64,000 bases of DNA from Bacteroidales bacterium UBA2800 (GTDB taxonomy: Bacteria > Bacteroidota > Bacteroidia > Bacteroidales > Paludibacteraceae). Below, in pieces: positions 52,574-62,707 of the stretch; the first letter of the stretch is position 1; the number at the start of each line of letters is the position of its first letter. Location of the stretch: positions 7,125 to 71,124 of the forward strand of contig DEHM01000012.1 in assembly GCA_002351925.1 (NCBI GenBank). The letters are read 5' to 3'. The translations under genes and the position numbers were made by a program. The notes beneath the pieces are model-generated. The model had not been told where the DNA came from. It was given only the letters and a program-made list of their open reading frames with translations, and made no database searches.

Positions 52574-53881
52574 ATGCAGAAAGGAGTTATTGATTTTATC
52601 ACGCTTGGGTGCTCGAAGAACCTGGTAGATGCAGAGCGAGTGATGCGGCAGTTGGAGGCGGCAGGCTGGCGTTGTGTGCATGACGCGGAAGAACCCAAAG
52701 GGGAGATATGCGTCATCAACACCTGCGGATTTATCGGCGACGCCAAAGAGGAGAGCATCAATATGATACTCCGCATGGCCGAACGAAAGAAAAAAGGGAA
52801 GCTGAGGACGCTGATAGTGATGGGCTGCCTGAGCGAACGCTATCGGGCAGAACTGGAGGCAGAGTTGCCGGAGGTGGATGCCTACTACGGCAAGTTCGAC
52901 TTTGAAAAGATTTTAGAAGGCCTAGGTCGTCCCAGGGATCCTAGGTGTCATAGTTTTGAGCGCAAACTCACTACCCCCTCCCACTATGCGTACCTCAAAA
53001 TATCGGAGGGTTGCAACCGGATGTGTTCGTACTGCGCCATCCCGCTCATCACGGGACGGCACACGAGCCGACCGAAAGGGGAGATACTGGAGGAAGTACG
53101 CTGGCTGGTGAGCCAAGGCGTGAAAGAACTGAACGTCATTGCGCAAGACCTGAGCAGCTACGGACTGGATCTGGAGCATCGACATATGTTGCCGGAGTTG
53201 ATAGAAGAGATAGCGCAGATAGAGGGCGTGGAATGGATACGGCTCCATTATGCCTATCCGACTGACTTCCCCGAAGAACTGCTCGACGTGATGGCGCGGC
53301 ACGCGAACGTGTGCAAGTATCTGGACATCGCGCTGCAGCATTGCACGGACCACATGCTCAGCCTCATGCGGCGCCATATTACGCAGGCAGAGCAAGATGC
53401 CCTCATCCGCAAGATTCGCGAAAGGGTACCGGGTATCTGCATTCGCACGACGCTGCTGGTAGGACATCCCGGCGAGACGGAAGAAGATTTTGAGGAGCTG
53501 AAGGCCTGGACAAAAGAGATGCAATTTGACAGAATGGGCTGTTTCGCCTACTCCGACGAGGAGGGCACCTACGCCAACAGGCACTACAAGGACGATATCC
53601 CTCAGGAGGTGAAAGAGCAGCGTGTGGCCGAACTAATGGCGCTGCAGCAAGAGATCAGTGCAGCGAAGATGGCTCAGAAAGTGGGCACTATCGAGCGCGT
53701 GATCATCGACCGGCAGGAAGGCGACTACCTGATAGGCCGCACCCAACAGGACAGTCCGGAAGTGGACTGCGAAGTGTTGATTGAGGTACAAAGGACAAAG
53801 GACAAGGTACAAGTAGGCGACTTCGTGAATGTGAAGATCACCAAAGCAGAAGAATTTGATTTATACGGAATACTATGTTAA
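52574..53881 (+). CDS. rimO: Ribosomal protein S12 methylthiotransferase RimO
   Basis: A 435-residue radical-SAM methylthiotransferase. The N-terminal UPF0004 domain has TLGCSKNLVDAE and INTCGFIGDAKEESI; the radical-SAM Cys cluster is CNRMCSYC (about 147-154), followed by RHTSRPKGEILEEVRWL; a C-terminal TRAM domain follows. It modifies an aspartate of ribosomal protein S12. Two unusual repeat tracts interrupt conserved sequence: CCTAGG repeats at 52921-52948 and heptamers at 53785-53812. Its end overlaps the HU gene by seven bases. Confidence 0.95.
   Translation: MQKGVIDFITLGCSKNLVDAERVMRQLEAAGWRCVHDAEEPKGEICVINTCGFIGDAKEESINMILRMAERKKKGKLRTLIVMGCLSERYRAELEAELPEVDAYYGKFDFEKILEGLGRPRDPRCHSFERKLTTPSHYAYLKISEGCNRMCSYCAIPLITGRHTSRPKGEILEEVRWLVSQGVKELNVIAQDLSSYGLDLEHRHMLPELIEEIAQIEGVEWIRLHYAYPTDFPEELLDVMARHANVCKYLDIALQHCTDHMLSLMRRHITQAEQDALIRKIRERVPGICIRTTLLVGHPGETEEDFEELKAWTKEMQFDRMGCFAYSDEEGTYANRHYKDDIPQEVKEQRVAELMALQQEISAAKMAQKVGTIERVIIDRQEGDYLIGRTQQDSPEVDCEVLIEVQRTKDKVQVGDFVNVKITKAEEFDLYGILC
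52921..52948 (+). repeat. CCTAGG-type 9/10-bp repeats inside rimO
   Basis: CCTAGGTCGT, CCCAGGGAT and CCTAGGTGT follow one another, encoding an extra LGRPRDPR stretch before the radical-SAM domain. They are similar to the repeats in mutS2 at 16055. Confidence 0.65.
53785..53812 (+). repeat. Four heptamers inside rimO
   Basis: GGTACAA, AGGACAA, AGGACAA and GGTACAA run without interruption inside the TRAM-domain coding sequence (encoding VQRTKDKVQ). They share the 7-bp period of the intergenic arrays near 28300 and 28700. Confidence 0.75.
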
Positions 53882-54147
53882 CAAAAGAACTGATCGGCAA
53901 TATCGCCGATGCGACGGGGCTGAGCAAGAAACGCGTAGAGGAGTTGCTCACCGCCAATAACGCCATCATGCGCGAGAAGCTGGTAGCCGGACAGGCTATC
54001 CAGCTGCAGGGCCTGGGCACCCTGGAGACCAAAGAGCGCAAAGAGCGTACGATAGTCCATCCGCGAACGGGTGAACGGAGTGTAGTGCCGGCGAAGAGCC
54101 AAGTGGTTTTCCGACCGGTAGCCAATATTAAGAACGAACTGAAATAA
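53875..54147 (+). CDS. HU family DNA-binding protein
   Basis: A 90-residue HU/IHF-fold protein with LTKELIGNIADATGLSKKRVEELL, the core LQGLGTLETKERKERTIVHPRTGE and FRPVANIKNELK. It bends DNA in the nucleoid. It overlaps rimO and is followed four bases later by a gene for a second HU domain fused to a membrane anchor. Confidence 0.92.
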   Translation: MLTKELIGNIADATGLSKKRVEELLTANNAIMREKLVAGQAIQLQGLGTLETKERKERTIVHPRTGERSVVPAKSQVVFRPVANIKNELK

Positions 54148-54151
54148 CGTC

Positions 54152-55207
54152 ATGGGAAATAAACTCAGTTGGACCGAATTGCGTCGTCTGCTGGCACAAC
54201 GTGCGGGCAGCAATGAGAAGGAAGCAACGCTGTTTCTGACGGCTTTTAACACCGAACTCATCAAGGCGCTGAAACGCGACAAGCAAGTAAAGATCAACGG
54301 CCTGGGCATCTTCAAGCTGCAGGCCGTAGCGCCGCGTAAGAGTGTGAATGTGTCGACCGGCGAGCAAATCACGATAGAGGGCTACAACAAGATTGTCTTT
54401 GCACCCGAAGCGGGTGTGAAAGAGCTGGTGGCTCAGGGACCGCAAGAGAACGAAGAAATCACGCCGCTGAAGAAACTGGGCGAACAAGCCGAAGAGATCG
54501 TCGATATACTGGCCGACCTGGGCCAGTCGCCCTCCGGAGAAATAACGCCGGAAGCGCCCGTAGCGGAAGAACCTGTCGTAGAAACACCTGCGCCGGAAGA
54601 ACCCGTCGTAGAAACACCCGCGCCGGAACCTATTCCTGCGCCGGAGCCGGTAGTAGAAGCGCCGCAACCGACGGTACACGAAGCGCCTAAGAAAACGCAG
54701 CCGCAGCCGAAGAAATACCACTTCCTGCGCGACACGCTGATCACCGTGCTGATTCTGCTGTTGATACTGGCCGGCGGCTATTATTTCCTACGCACGCAGA
54801 TAGCCTCTATCCTGCAGAACCTGCTGCAGCCGCAGCCGACGGAGCAAGTGGCGCAACCTGCGCCGGAAGAACCCGTAGCGGAAACACCTGCGCCTGCAGA
54901 GGAGGTACAGTCCAAAGACACCGTGCCTCTGGAGCCGATCTTCTACGAAGATCTCATCACCATCGAGAAGATCCGCAGCGGTAGCCGCCTGACCTGGATG
55001 GCCAAGCGTTACTATGGCGATAAGATGTACTGGCCGTACCTCTACGATGCCAACCGCGACCGGATTACTAACCCGAGTGACATAGCAATAGGTACGCCGA
55101 TACGTGTACCGCGCCTGACGGCGGAACAAATGGATACGACGATAGAGCGTTCGCGTCTGAGGCTGGAACAGCTGACGCGCGAAGCACAAGAAGCGTGCAA
55201 GAACTGA
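54152..55207 (+). CDS. Membrane-anchored HU domain protein with LysM-like C-terminus
   Basis: A 351-residue protein of composite architecture. Residues of about 1-95 are an HU-like domain ([43 protein letters not shown]). Residues of about 120-185 are rich in Pro and Glu with repeats of [10 protein letters not shown]. One hydrophobic helix follows (about 194-216, [19 protein letters not shown]), then a second Pro-rich stretch with [10 protein letters not shown]. The end (about 275-325) is LysM-like ([28 protein letters not shown]). With HU in the cytoplasm the C-terminus would reach the periplasm, linking DNA to the envelope; this topology is inference. Its 3' end overlaps uvrA by 13 bases. 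Confidence 0.85.
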   Translation: MGNKLSWTELRRLLAQRAGSNEKEATLFLTAFNTELIKALKRDKQVKINGLGIFKLQAVAPRKSVNVSTGEQITIEGYNKIVFAPEAGVKELVAQGPQENEEITPLKKLGEQAEEIVDILADLGQSPSGEITPEAPVAEEPVVETPAPEEPVVETPAPEPIPAPEPVVEAPQPTVHEAPKKTQPQPKKYHFLRDTLITVLILLLILAGGYYFLRTQIASILQNLLQPQPTEQVAQPAPEEPVAETPAPAEEVQSKDTVPLEPIFYEDLITIEKIRSGSRLTWMAKRYYGDKMYWPYLYDANRDRITNPSDIAIGTPIRVPRLTAEQMDTTIERSRLRLEQLTREAQEACKN

Positions 55208-57936
55208 TACACATAGAAGGAGCAGACACCCACAACCTCAAACATATCTCTGTAGATATACCACGCAACCGACTGGTGGTGGTGACGGGTGTGAGTGGCA
55301 GCGGCAAGAGTTCGCTGGCTTTCGACACGTTGTATGCCGAAGGTCAGCGACGCTATGTGGAGAGCCTGAGTGCATACGCCCGTCAGTTCATGGGACGCAT
55401 GCAGAAGCCGGAGGTGGAGCGTATCGACGGTATCCCCCCTGCTATCGCTATCCAGCAGAAAGTGAGCAGCCGTAACCCGCGTTCCACCGTGGGTACGGTG
55501 ACCGAGACATACGACTACCTGAAACTTCTTTACGCGCGCGTTGGACATACGTACTCGCCCGTGAGCGGAGAAGAAGTACGACGCAACACGATACGCGACG
55601 TGGTCAGCTACATGGAGGCGCAGCCCATAGGCACACGCCTGTACCTGCTCAGCCCGATTGTGTTGCCGGAAGGCCGCACGCTGCGCGAACAGTTGGCTAT
55701 CTGGATGAGCCAGGGTTTCAGTCGACTCATGATAAGCGGCGACACGGTGCGGCTGGAGGCCGACACCTGGAAAGAAGCGGAAGGCAAAGAGGCCTACCTG
55801 CTGGTAGACCGTATCGTGGTGGACCACGAGCAGGCGACCAGCAACCGTTTTGCCGACAGTGTGCAGACGGCGTTTTTCGAGGGCCAGGGCGAGTGCCAGG
55901 TACACGTACAAAAAGACAACGTACCGCGAATCAAAGTGTTCTCCGAGCGCTTCGAGGCCGACGGCATCCGATTTGTGGAACCCAGCGAACACCTCTTCGA
56001 CTTCAACAGCCCGATAGGCGCCTGCCCGGAGTGCAAAGGCTTCGGCAATGTGATAGGTATCGACCCTGATCTGGTAGTGCCCGACAAGTCGAAATCTATC
56101 TACGAAGGGGCTATCGCCTGCTGGCACGGCGAGAAAATGAGTCTGTGGAACGACGAACTTGTGTACAACGCCGCAAAGTTCGACTTCCCCATCCACACGC
56201 CTTTCTATGCGCTGACGCCGGAGCAGAAACATCTGATATGGACGGGCAACGCCTATTTCCGCGGCTTGCACGCTTTCTTCAAAGAACTGGAGGACAAGCA
56301 GTACAGCAAGATACAATACCGCGTCATGCTGGCGCGCTACCGCGGCAAAACGACTTGTCCGGTGTGCCACGGAGCACGTCTGCGTCAGGAGGCCGAGTAT
56401 GTGCTGGTGGGCGGTAAGAGCATCCAGCAACTGTGCGCGATGTCTATCACCGAGTTGGCCGAGTGGTTCGAGCACTTGCAACTCAACGAAACGGAGCAAC
56501 AGACCGCCGAGATGCTGCTCGTAGAGATACGCAACCGCCTGCAGTTCATGCAGGACGTCGGGCTGGGCTATCTGACGCTCAACCGGATGAGCAGCACGCT
56601 CTCAGGCGGCGAGAGCCAGCGTATCAGCCTGGCCAAATCGCTGGGCAGCAGTCTGGTGGGCTCGCTCTACGTGCTTGACGAACCGTCGATAGGTCTGCAC
56701 CCGCGCGACACCGAACGGCTGATACATGTACTCAAAGAGCTGCGCGACCTGGGCAACACCATCGTGGTCGTGGAGCATGACGAAGATATCATCGCCGCGG
56801 CCGACGAGATCATCGAGATAGGCCCTGCGGCAGGACGCCACGGCGGAGAGATAGTCTACCAGGGTAAGCCGCGTATGGATCAGTTCAGCTACACGCTGCC
56901 CGCACAGCGGCGCCGCTGGAGCAACTATATCCAGATTGACGGCGCCTGCGAGAACAACCTGCAGAACCTCACGGTGCGTTTCCCGCTCAACGTCATGACG
57001 GTCGTGACGGGTGTGAGTGGCAGCGGTAAGTCGAGTCTGGTGAGCAAAGTGCTCTACCCGGCCCTGAAGAAACACTACGGAGGCGTCTTTGCCGAGCACA
57101 CCGGCGACTTCGGCAACCTGAGCGGCAGCCTGCACCTGGCGCACGACATCGAGTTCGTCGATCAGAACCCGCTGAGCCGCTCGAGTCGCAGCAATCCGGT
57201 GACCTACCTCAAGGCCTACGACGAGATACGCCGGCTCTATGCCGAGCAGCCGCTGGCCAAGCAACTGGGGCTGACGCCTGCCCATTTCTCGTTCAACACC
57301 CCCGGCGGGCGTTGCGAGACTTGTCAGGGCGAAGGTACCATCACCATCGAGATGCAGTTCATGGCCGACCTGGTGCTGGAGTGCGAACAGTGTCACGGCC
57401 GCCGGTTCAAACAAGACATACTGGACGTGCACTACCGCGGCAAGTCCATCTACGACGTGCTCTGTATGACGGTCAACCAGGCGGTGGAGTTCTTCTCCGA
57501 AGACCCGGAATGTAAGAAAATCGTCAAGCGGCTCAAGCCTTTGCAAGAAGTCGGTATCGGCTACGTACAACTCGGCCAGAGCAGCAGCACCCTGTCGGGC
57601 GGCGAGAGTCAGCGTGTGAAGCTGGCGTCGTTCCTGGCGCAGGAGGACAGCCGGTCGATGATCTTCGTCTTCGACGAGCCGACAACAGGTCTGCACCACA
57701 AGGATATCGACGTGCTGCTCCGGGCCCTCAACCGACTGATCAGCAAGGGCCACACGGTCATCATCATCGAGCATAACCCGGCCGTCATCCTGGCTGCCGA
57801 CCACGTCATCGACCTTGGACCGGAAGGCGGTAACGACGGCGGACGTATCGTAGCGGAAGGTACGCCGGAAGAGATCATGAACAATCCGACAAGCTATACG
57901 GGCAAATACCTCGCCCGACTCAAAGAAAGACTATGA
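55195..57936 (+). CDS. uvrA: Excinuclease ABC subunit A
   Basis: A 913-residue UvrA with a GTG start. It has two ABC ATPase modules: Walker [20 protein letters not shown] (about 32) and [18 protein letters not shown] (about 604), with signatures [12 protein letters not shown] and [12 protein letters not shown]. The second zinc module is CETCQGEG and CEQCHG. In the first zinc module only the distal CPEC is present; the position of the first CxxC reads RFEADGIRF. It recognises damaged DNA in nucleotide excision repair with UvrB and UvrC. It overlaps both neighbouring genes. Confidence 0.96.
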   Translation: MQELIHIEGADTHNLKHISVDIPRNRLVVVTGVSGSGKSSLAFDTLYAEGQRRYVESLSAYARQFMGRMQKPEVERIDGIPPAIAIQQKVSSRNPRSTVGTVTETYDYLKLLYARVGHTYSPVSGEEVRRNTIRDVVSYMEAQPIGTRLYLLSPIVLPEGRTLREQLAIWMSQGFSRLMISGDTVRLEADTWKEAEGKEAYLLVDRIVVDHEQATSNRFADSVQTAFFEGQGECQVHVQKDNVPRIKVFSERFEADGIRFVEPSEHLFDFNSPIGACPECKGFGNVIGIDPDLVVPDKSKSIYEGAIACWHGEKMSLWNDELVYNAAKFDFPIHTPFYALTPEQKHLIWTGNAYFRGLHAFFKELEDKQYSKIQYRVMLARYRGKTTCPVCHGARLRQEAEYVLVGGKSIQQLCAMSITELAEWFEHLQLNETEQQTAEMLLVEIRNRLQFMQDVGLGYLTLNRMSSTLSGGESQRISLAKSLGSSLVGSLYVLDEPSIGLHPRDTERLIHVLKELRDLGNTIVVVEHDEDIIAAADEIIEIGPAAGRHGGEIVYQGKPRMDQFSYTLPAQRRRWSNYIQIDGACENNLQNLTVRFPLNVMTVVTGVSGSGKSSLVSKVLYPALKKHYGGVFAEHTGDFGNLSGSLHLAHDIEFVDQNPLSRSSRSNPVTYLKAYDEIRRLYAEQPLAKQLGLTPAHFSFNTPGGRCETCQGEGTITIEMQFMADLVLECEQCHGRRFKQDILDVHYRGKSIYDVLCMTVNQAVEFFSEDPECKKIVKRLKPLQEVGIGYVQLGQSSSTLSGGESQRVKLASFLAQEDSRSMIFVFDEPTTGLHHKDIDVLLRALNRLISKGHTVIIIEHNPAVILAADHVIDLGPEGGNDGGRIVAEGTPEEIMNNPTSYTGKYLARLKERL

Positions 57937-59837
57937 AGAAAACAACGATGCAATATTTGCCGCCCTGGGGTGTGTTGATGCTGGATATGCTACTCTGTAC
58001 GATAGCATTCTGGCTCAGTGTGTGGATAGGAAGCGGCATCTTCGACTACCAGTCGATAGGCCGAGCTGTCCTGCCTCTAGGCTATCAGTATCTGCTGGTG
58101 ATGACGCTCCAGTTCCTCGCGTTCTGGGCGTTCCATTCCTACATGGGAATACTGCGTTATTCCACCTTCGTGGACACTGTCAAGATCCTACTTGCTAACA
58201 CCATCACCGGCTTGCTGGCCGTGCTGTTCAACCTGAGCGTGCAGTATCTGACAGGCAGTCACCCTTTGCTCAACACCGTGCTGGCTTTCTATGTCCTGCT
58301 GGCTTTCGTGCTGCTCTTCTGCCTCCGCGTGGGAGTGAAGACGATCAGCGAGTGGGTGCAGCGCGGTGCAGGCAGTCCGCGTGTGCTCATCTACGGTACC
58401 AAATATGCGGGAGTGGCTATCGCCGACATGCTCCGTTCGGCCGGCAATATTCCCTATCGCCCCGTGGCTTTCATCAGCGACAACCCCAAACGCACCAGCT
58501 ATGAGGTAGCCGGTCTGCCGGTGAAGATGCTCAACGACAAACTCTTCGACTGGATGGAGACACGCGGCATCAAGCACGTTATCGTCTCGCCGCTTAAGAT
58601 GAAAGAGATCAACCCGGCCAAGGACCTGCAGGTCTTCATCGACCATAACATCTGCATCCTCACCACGCCCTATTTCACGCCCGTAGAGGACACCGAGCAT
58701 ATTGACGCGCAACGTATCGGCCGTATCGATGCCATCCGTATCGAGGATCTGCTGGAGCGGCCGGAAATCAATATCAATACCGACAACCTGCAGCAACACC
58801 TGCACGACAAAGTCTTGCTCATCAGCGGTGCGGCAGGCAGCATCGGCAGCGAATTGGTGCGTCAGGTACAACTCTACCGTCCGCGGGTTACCATCCTTCT
58901 GGACATCGCCGAGTCGCCCTTGCACGACCTCTCGCTCGAACTGAAAACCAAGTATCCTGACGCCCGCTTCATCGCCGTCATCGCCGATGTGCGCAACCGC
59001 GAACGGCTGGAGCAGGTGTTCCGCGAGATGCGTCCCGACATCGTCTACCATGCCGCCGCCTACAAGCACGTGCCGCTTATGGAAGACTACCCCAACGAGG
59101 CCATCCTGGCCAACGTGCTCGGCACCAAGAACATGGCCGACCTGGCCGTCAAATACGGCGTTCAACGCTTTGTGATGATATCCACCGACAAGGCCGTCAA
59201 CCCCACCAATATCATGGGCGCCAGCAAGCGTATCGCCGAGATCTACGTGCAGTCGCTCTTCCGCAAGCTATACGCCAAAGATCCCGACTGCACCAAGTTC
59301 ATCACCACCCGTTTCGGCAATGTGCTGGGCAGCAACGGCTCGGTGATCCCTTATTTCCGCAAGCAGATAGCGGCCGGAGGGCCTGTCACGGTCACCCATC
59401 CCGACATCATCCGCTATTTCATGACTATCCCCGAAGCCTGCTGCCTTGTCATGGAAGCCGGCACACTGGGCAAAGGCGGCGAGATATTTGTCTTCGACAT
59501 GGGACGGCCCGTCAAGATACTCGACTTGGCGCGCAACATGATTCGCCTGGCCGGCTATCAGCCCGAGGTGGACATCCCTATCGTCTTCACCGGCCTGCGT
59601 CCCGGAGAGAAACTCTACGAAGAACTGCTCAACCAGAAAGAGTCGACGCTGCCTACCGAGAACAGCAAGATCATGATTGCCCGCGTACGGGAGTTCGACT
59701 TCGACGAAGTGAGCGGACAGATAGATACCCTCATTGCTACCGGCCGCCAGGACAAGCCTTTCCTCACTGTCAAGCAGATGAAACAACTGGTACCGGAGTT
59801 CATCAGCAAAAACTCTATTTACGAACAACTCGACTAA
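57933..59837 (+). CDS. Nucleotide-sugar 4,6-dehydratase/epimerase, membrane-bound (WbpM/CapD-like)
   Basis: A 634-residue protein. Four N-terminal helices (about 12-135), a CoA-binding-like Rossmann domain (VLIYGTKYAGVAIADML) and a C-terminal SDR domain with SGAAGSIGSELVRQV (about 297-311) are visible. The catalytic region is STDKAVNPTNIMGASKR, with Met in place of the usual Tyr of YxxxK as in the WbpM/PglF group. It probably converts UDP-GlcNAc to a 4-keto-6-deoxy sugar for a surface polysaccharide. It starts in an ATGA overlap with uvrA and precedes a WecA-like gene. Confidence 0.92.
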   Translation: MKKTTMQYLPPWGVLMLDMLLCTIAFWLSVWIGSGIFDYQSIGRAVLPLGYQYLLVMTLQFLAFWAFHSYMGILRYSTFVDTVKILLANTITGLLAVLFNLSVQYLTGSHPLLNTVLAFYVLLAFVLLFCLRVGVKTISEWVQRGAGSPRVLIYGTKYAGVAIADMLRSAGNIPYRPVAFISDNPKRTSYEVAGLPVKMLNDKLFDWMETRGIKHVIVSPLKMKEINPAKDLQVFIDHNICILTTPYFTPVEDTEHIDAQRIGRIDAIRIEDLLERPEININTDNLQQHLHDKVLLISGAAGSIGSELVRQVQLYRPRVTILLDIAESPLHDLSLELKTKYPDARFIAVIADVRNRERLEQVFREMRPDIVYHAAAYKHVPLMEDYPNEAILANVLGTKNMADLAVKYGVQRFVMISTDKAVNPTNIMGASKRIAEIYVQSLFRKLYAKDPDCTKFITTRFGNVLGSNGSVIPYFRKQIAAGGPVTVTHPDIIRYFMTIPEACCLVMEAGTLGKGGEIFVFDMGRPVKILDLARNMIRLAGYQPEVDIPIVFTGLRPGEKLYEELLNQKESTLPTENSKIMIARVREFDFDEVSGQIDTLIATGRQDKPFLTVKQMKQLVPEFISKNSIYEQLD

Positions 59838-59841
59838 ACAG

Positions 59842-60927
59842 ATGATCAAAGAATTCTTTTTGCAACATACCTACCTCATCGGCCTCGTCAGCTTCCTTTT
59901 CGGACTGATCAGTATGCCTATCGTAGTGCGTATCGCCAAGGCCAAGGGCTTTGTCGTGCGTCCCAACAAACGCATGTGTCACGAGGGCAGTATCCCCAAT
60001 ATCGGCGGACTGGATATCTATTTCAGCGTCATGCTTTCCTATCTGCTGTTCGACTTCAGCCAGATCGGCCATAACCAGTTCTTCCTCATCGGTGTCGGCG
60101 CCATCATGGCTATCGGCTTCATCGACGATGTGCTGGTACTCACGCCGTTCACCAAATTGCTGGGCGAGGCGCTGGCCGGCATCGCACTCATCGGTTTCGG
60201 CAACCTGCGGATCACCCATCTGCACGGTATCTTCGGCATCGAGGGCATAGGCGTCGTGCCCAGCTATCTGCTCTCGCTCTTCATCCTGCTGGCTATCATC
60301 AATGCCATCAACCTCATCGACGGTATCGACGGCCTGGCCAGCGGACTGGGTATCCTCTATTGCCTCTTCTTCGCCGTCTATTTCCACCTGGTGGGTTCGA
60401 CAAGTTGGTCCATCCTGGCTATCTGTATGATCGGCTCATTGGCCGTCTTCTTCATCTACAACGTCTTCGGTCATCGCGAGAAGATCTTCATGGGCGACAG
60501 CGGCAGTCTGCTGCTCGGCTATCTGCTCACGGCATTTATCTTCCGCTTCTGCGAGCAGAACGCCCTCCACGTCATCCCCGAGCAGTACCATATGAATGCC
60601 GCGCCGGCCGTGGCTATATGCGTACTCACGGTGCCTATCTTCGACACCATTCGCGTGAGTCTGACGCGTATCAAACAGCATCGCTCGCCCTTCCAGCCCG
60701 ACAAGAACCATATCCACCATCTTATCCTTCGCACCGGACTCAACCATATACAGACCACCTGTGTCCTGCTCGCCGTCAGTCTGCTCTTCATCGGCCTGGC
60801 AGTACTGGGACGCAACTGGAATTTCTGGTGCCTGCTGGGGGCAGATTTCGCGCTGGCTACAGCGCTCACCATAATCCTCTGGGCAGTTATCAACCGTCAA
60901 ATCGCACAATCGGATGCTGAGCATTGA
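59842..60927 (+). CDS. WecA/MraY-like undecaprenyl-phosphate sugar-1-phosphate transferase
   Basis: A 361-residue protein with about eleven helices and the family motifs VRPNKRMCHEGSIPNIGG, FIDDVL, NLIDGIDGLASG, IFMGDSGSLLLGY and KNHIHHLIL. It transfers a sugar-1-phosphate (GlcNAc or a derivative) to undecaprenyl phosphate and so starts a surface glycan. It lies four bases after the dehydratase gene, whose product may be its substrate. It overlaps the ABC-F gene by 14 bases. Confidence 0.94.
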   Translation: MIKEFFLQHTYLIGLVSFLFGLISMPIVVRIAKAKGFVVRPNKRMCHEGSIPNIGGLDIYFSVMLSYLLFDFSQIGHNQFFLIGVGAIMAIGFIDDVLVLTPFTKLLGEALAGIALIGFGNLRITHLHGIFGIEGIGVVPSYLLSLFILLAIINAINLIDGIDGLASGLGILYCLFFAVYFHLVGSTSWSILAICMIGSLAVFFIYNVFGHREKIFMGDSGSLLLGYLLTAFIFRFCEQNALHVIPEQYHMNAAPAVAICVLTVPIFDTIRVSLTRIKQHRSPFQPDKNHIHHLILRTGLNHIQTTCVLLAVSLLFIGLAVLGRNWNFWCLLGADFALATALTIILWAVINRQIAQSDAEH

Positions 60928-62707
60928 TCACTTGAGTATGGAGTTTGCGTCGCGGCCGGTGTTAGACGACATCACGCTGCTCATCAATCGCAAAGAGCGT
61001 ATCGCGCTGGTCGGTAAGAACGGTGCGGGTAAGACTACGCTCCTCCGACTCATCGCCGGCGAATACCAGCCTACCGCAGGACGCATCGCCCGCGAGACCG
61101 ACATGACCATCGGCTATCTCCCACAGGTCATGCTCTTCCAGGACGACCGCACGCTCCGCGAAGAGGTCATGACCGTTTTCCACGGAGACGACGAAGCCCG
61201 TTTTGTCGCCGAGATGGACCGAACGATCATCGGTCTTGGCTTCGAACGACGCGACTTCGACCGCCCCTGCTCCGAGTTCTCCGGCGGCTGGCGCATGCGT
61301 ATCGAGTTAGCCAAGATTCTGCTCCGCCATCCCGATCTGCTCCTGCTCGACGAGCCCACCAACCACCTTGATATCGAGTCTATCCAATGGCTCGAGGACT
61401 TCCTCAAATCCAGCCCGTCGGCCGTACTGCTTGTCAGCCACGACCGCGCCTTCATCGACAATGTCTGCAACCGCACTATCGAGATAACACTCGGCCGCAT
61501 CTACGACTACAACGTCAACTACAGCCGCTTCGTCGAGTTACGTAAGGAGCGTCACGAGCAACAAGTGCGCGCCTACCAGAACCAGCAGAAGATGATTGCC
61601 GACACCGAGGAGTTCATCGAGCGCTTTCGCTACAAAGCCACCAAGGCCGTCCAGGTCCAGAGCCGCATCAAGCAACTCGAACGTCTCGAACGACTCGAAG
61701 TCGATCTGGAGGACACCTCGCGGCTCAACCTCCGGTTTCCGCCGGCTCCGCGCAGCGGCGACTTCCCCCTCATCGTCGAAGACCTGCGCAAAGATTTCGG
61801 CGACCACAACGTCTTCCACGACGTCACCTTCACCATCCGCCGCGGCGAGAAAGTGGCCTTCGTCGGCAAGAACGGAGAAGGTAAGACGACTCTCGTCAAG
61901 TGCATCATGGGCCAACTCGACTACCTCGGCAATCTCAAGATAGGCCACAACGTCAAGATAGGCTATTTTGCCCAGAATCAGGCAGCCTTGCTTGACGAGA
62001 ACCTCACCGTCTTCGAGACTATCGACTACGTCGCCGTAGGCGATATACGCACTAAGATACGCGACATACTCGGCGCATTTATGTTCGGCGGCGAAGCCAG
62101 CGACAAACGCGTCAAAGTGCTCTCCGGCGGCGAGAGAAGCCGTCTGGCGATGATTCGTCTCCTGCTCGAACCCTGCAACCTGCTCATACTCGACGAGCCC
62201 ACCAACCACCTGGACATGCAGTCCAAAGACGTACTCAAGGCCGCACTACGCGACTTCAACGGCACACTCATCTGTGTCAGCCACGACCGCGACTTCCTCG
62301 ACGGACTCGTCACCAAGGTCTATGAGTTCGGCGGCGGACGCGTCCGCGAACACCTCGGAGGCATCTACGACTTCCTGCGGGCAAAGAAGATTGACTCCCT
62401 TCAAGAACTGGAGAAAAAGAACACAGACCGTTCCACTGACAGAACACAGAGCACAGACCTGACAACTCCCAGTTCCTCCAAACTCGACTACGCTGCCCAG
62501 AAAACCGCAGCAGCTGAGAAACGCAAGAAAGAGAAACAGATTGCCGAAGTGGAAGAGGCTATTGCTTCTCTGGAAACGCAACAGGCAGACATGGAGCAAC
62601 TGCTCGCGGATCCTGTTAATCAAACAGCGGAGAACTTCCAAAAATACGAAACGATCAAGCATCAAATAGAACAAAAACTATACGAATGGGAGATACTGAG
62701 CGAATGA
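60914..62707 (+). CDS. ABC-F family ATPase
   Basis: A 597-residue protein with two ABC domains and no membrane segments. The first has GKNGAGKTTLLRL (about 33) and FSGGWRMRIELAKILL; the second has GKNGEGKTTLVK (about 318) and LSGGERSRLAMIRLL; both have LLDEPTNHLD or LILDEPTNHLD. The C-terminus is a charged coiled coil. ABC-F proteins act on the ribosome; its presence in a glycan cluster probably reflects operon packing. A 23-bp direct repeat (62418-62463) lies in the linker before the coiled coil. Confidence 0.93.
   Translation: MLSIDHLSMEFASRPVLDDITLLINRKERIALVGKNGAGKTTLLRLIAGEYQPTAGRIARETDMTIGYLPQVMLFQDDRTLREEVMTVFHGDDEARFVAEMDRTIIGLGFERRDFDRPCSEFSGGWRMRIELAKILLRHPDLLLLDEPTNHLDIESIQWLEDFLKSSPSAVLLVSHDRAFIDNVCNRTIEITLGRIYDYNVNYSRFVELRKERHEQQVRAYQNQQKMIADTEEFIERFRYKATKAVQVQSRIKQLERLERLEVDLEDTSRLNLRFPPAPRSGDFPLIVEDLRKDFGDHNVFHDVTFTIRRGEKVAFVGKNGEGKTTLVKCIMGQLDYLGNLKIGHNVKIGYFAQNQAALLDENLTVFETIDYVAVGDIRTKIRDILGAFMFGGEASDKRVKVLSGGERSRLAMIRLLLEPCNLLILDEPTNHLDMQSKDVLKAALRDFNGTLICVSHDRDFLDGLVTKVYEFGGGRVREHLGGIYDFLRAKKIDSLQELEKKNTDRSTDRTQSTDLTTPSSSKLDYAAQKTAAAEKRKKEKQIAEVEEAIASLETQQADMEQLLADPVNQTAENFQKYETIKHQIEQKLYEWEILSE
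62418..62463 (+). repeat. Two imperfect 23-bp direct repeats in the ABC-F linker
   Basis: Both copies begin AGAACACAGA and end CTGAC; they encode a Thr/Asp/Arg/Ser-rich linker. Confidence 0.6.
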
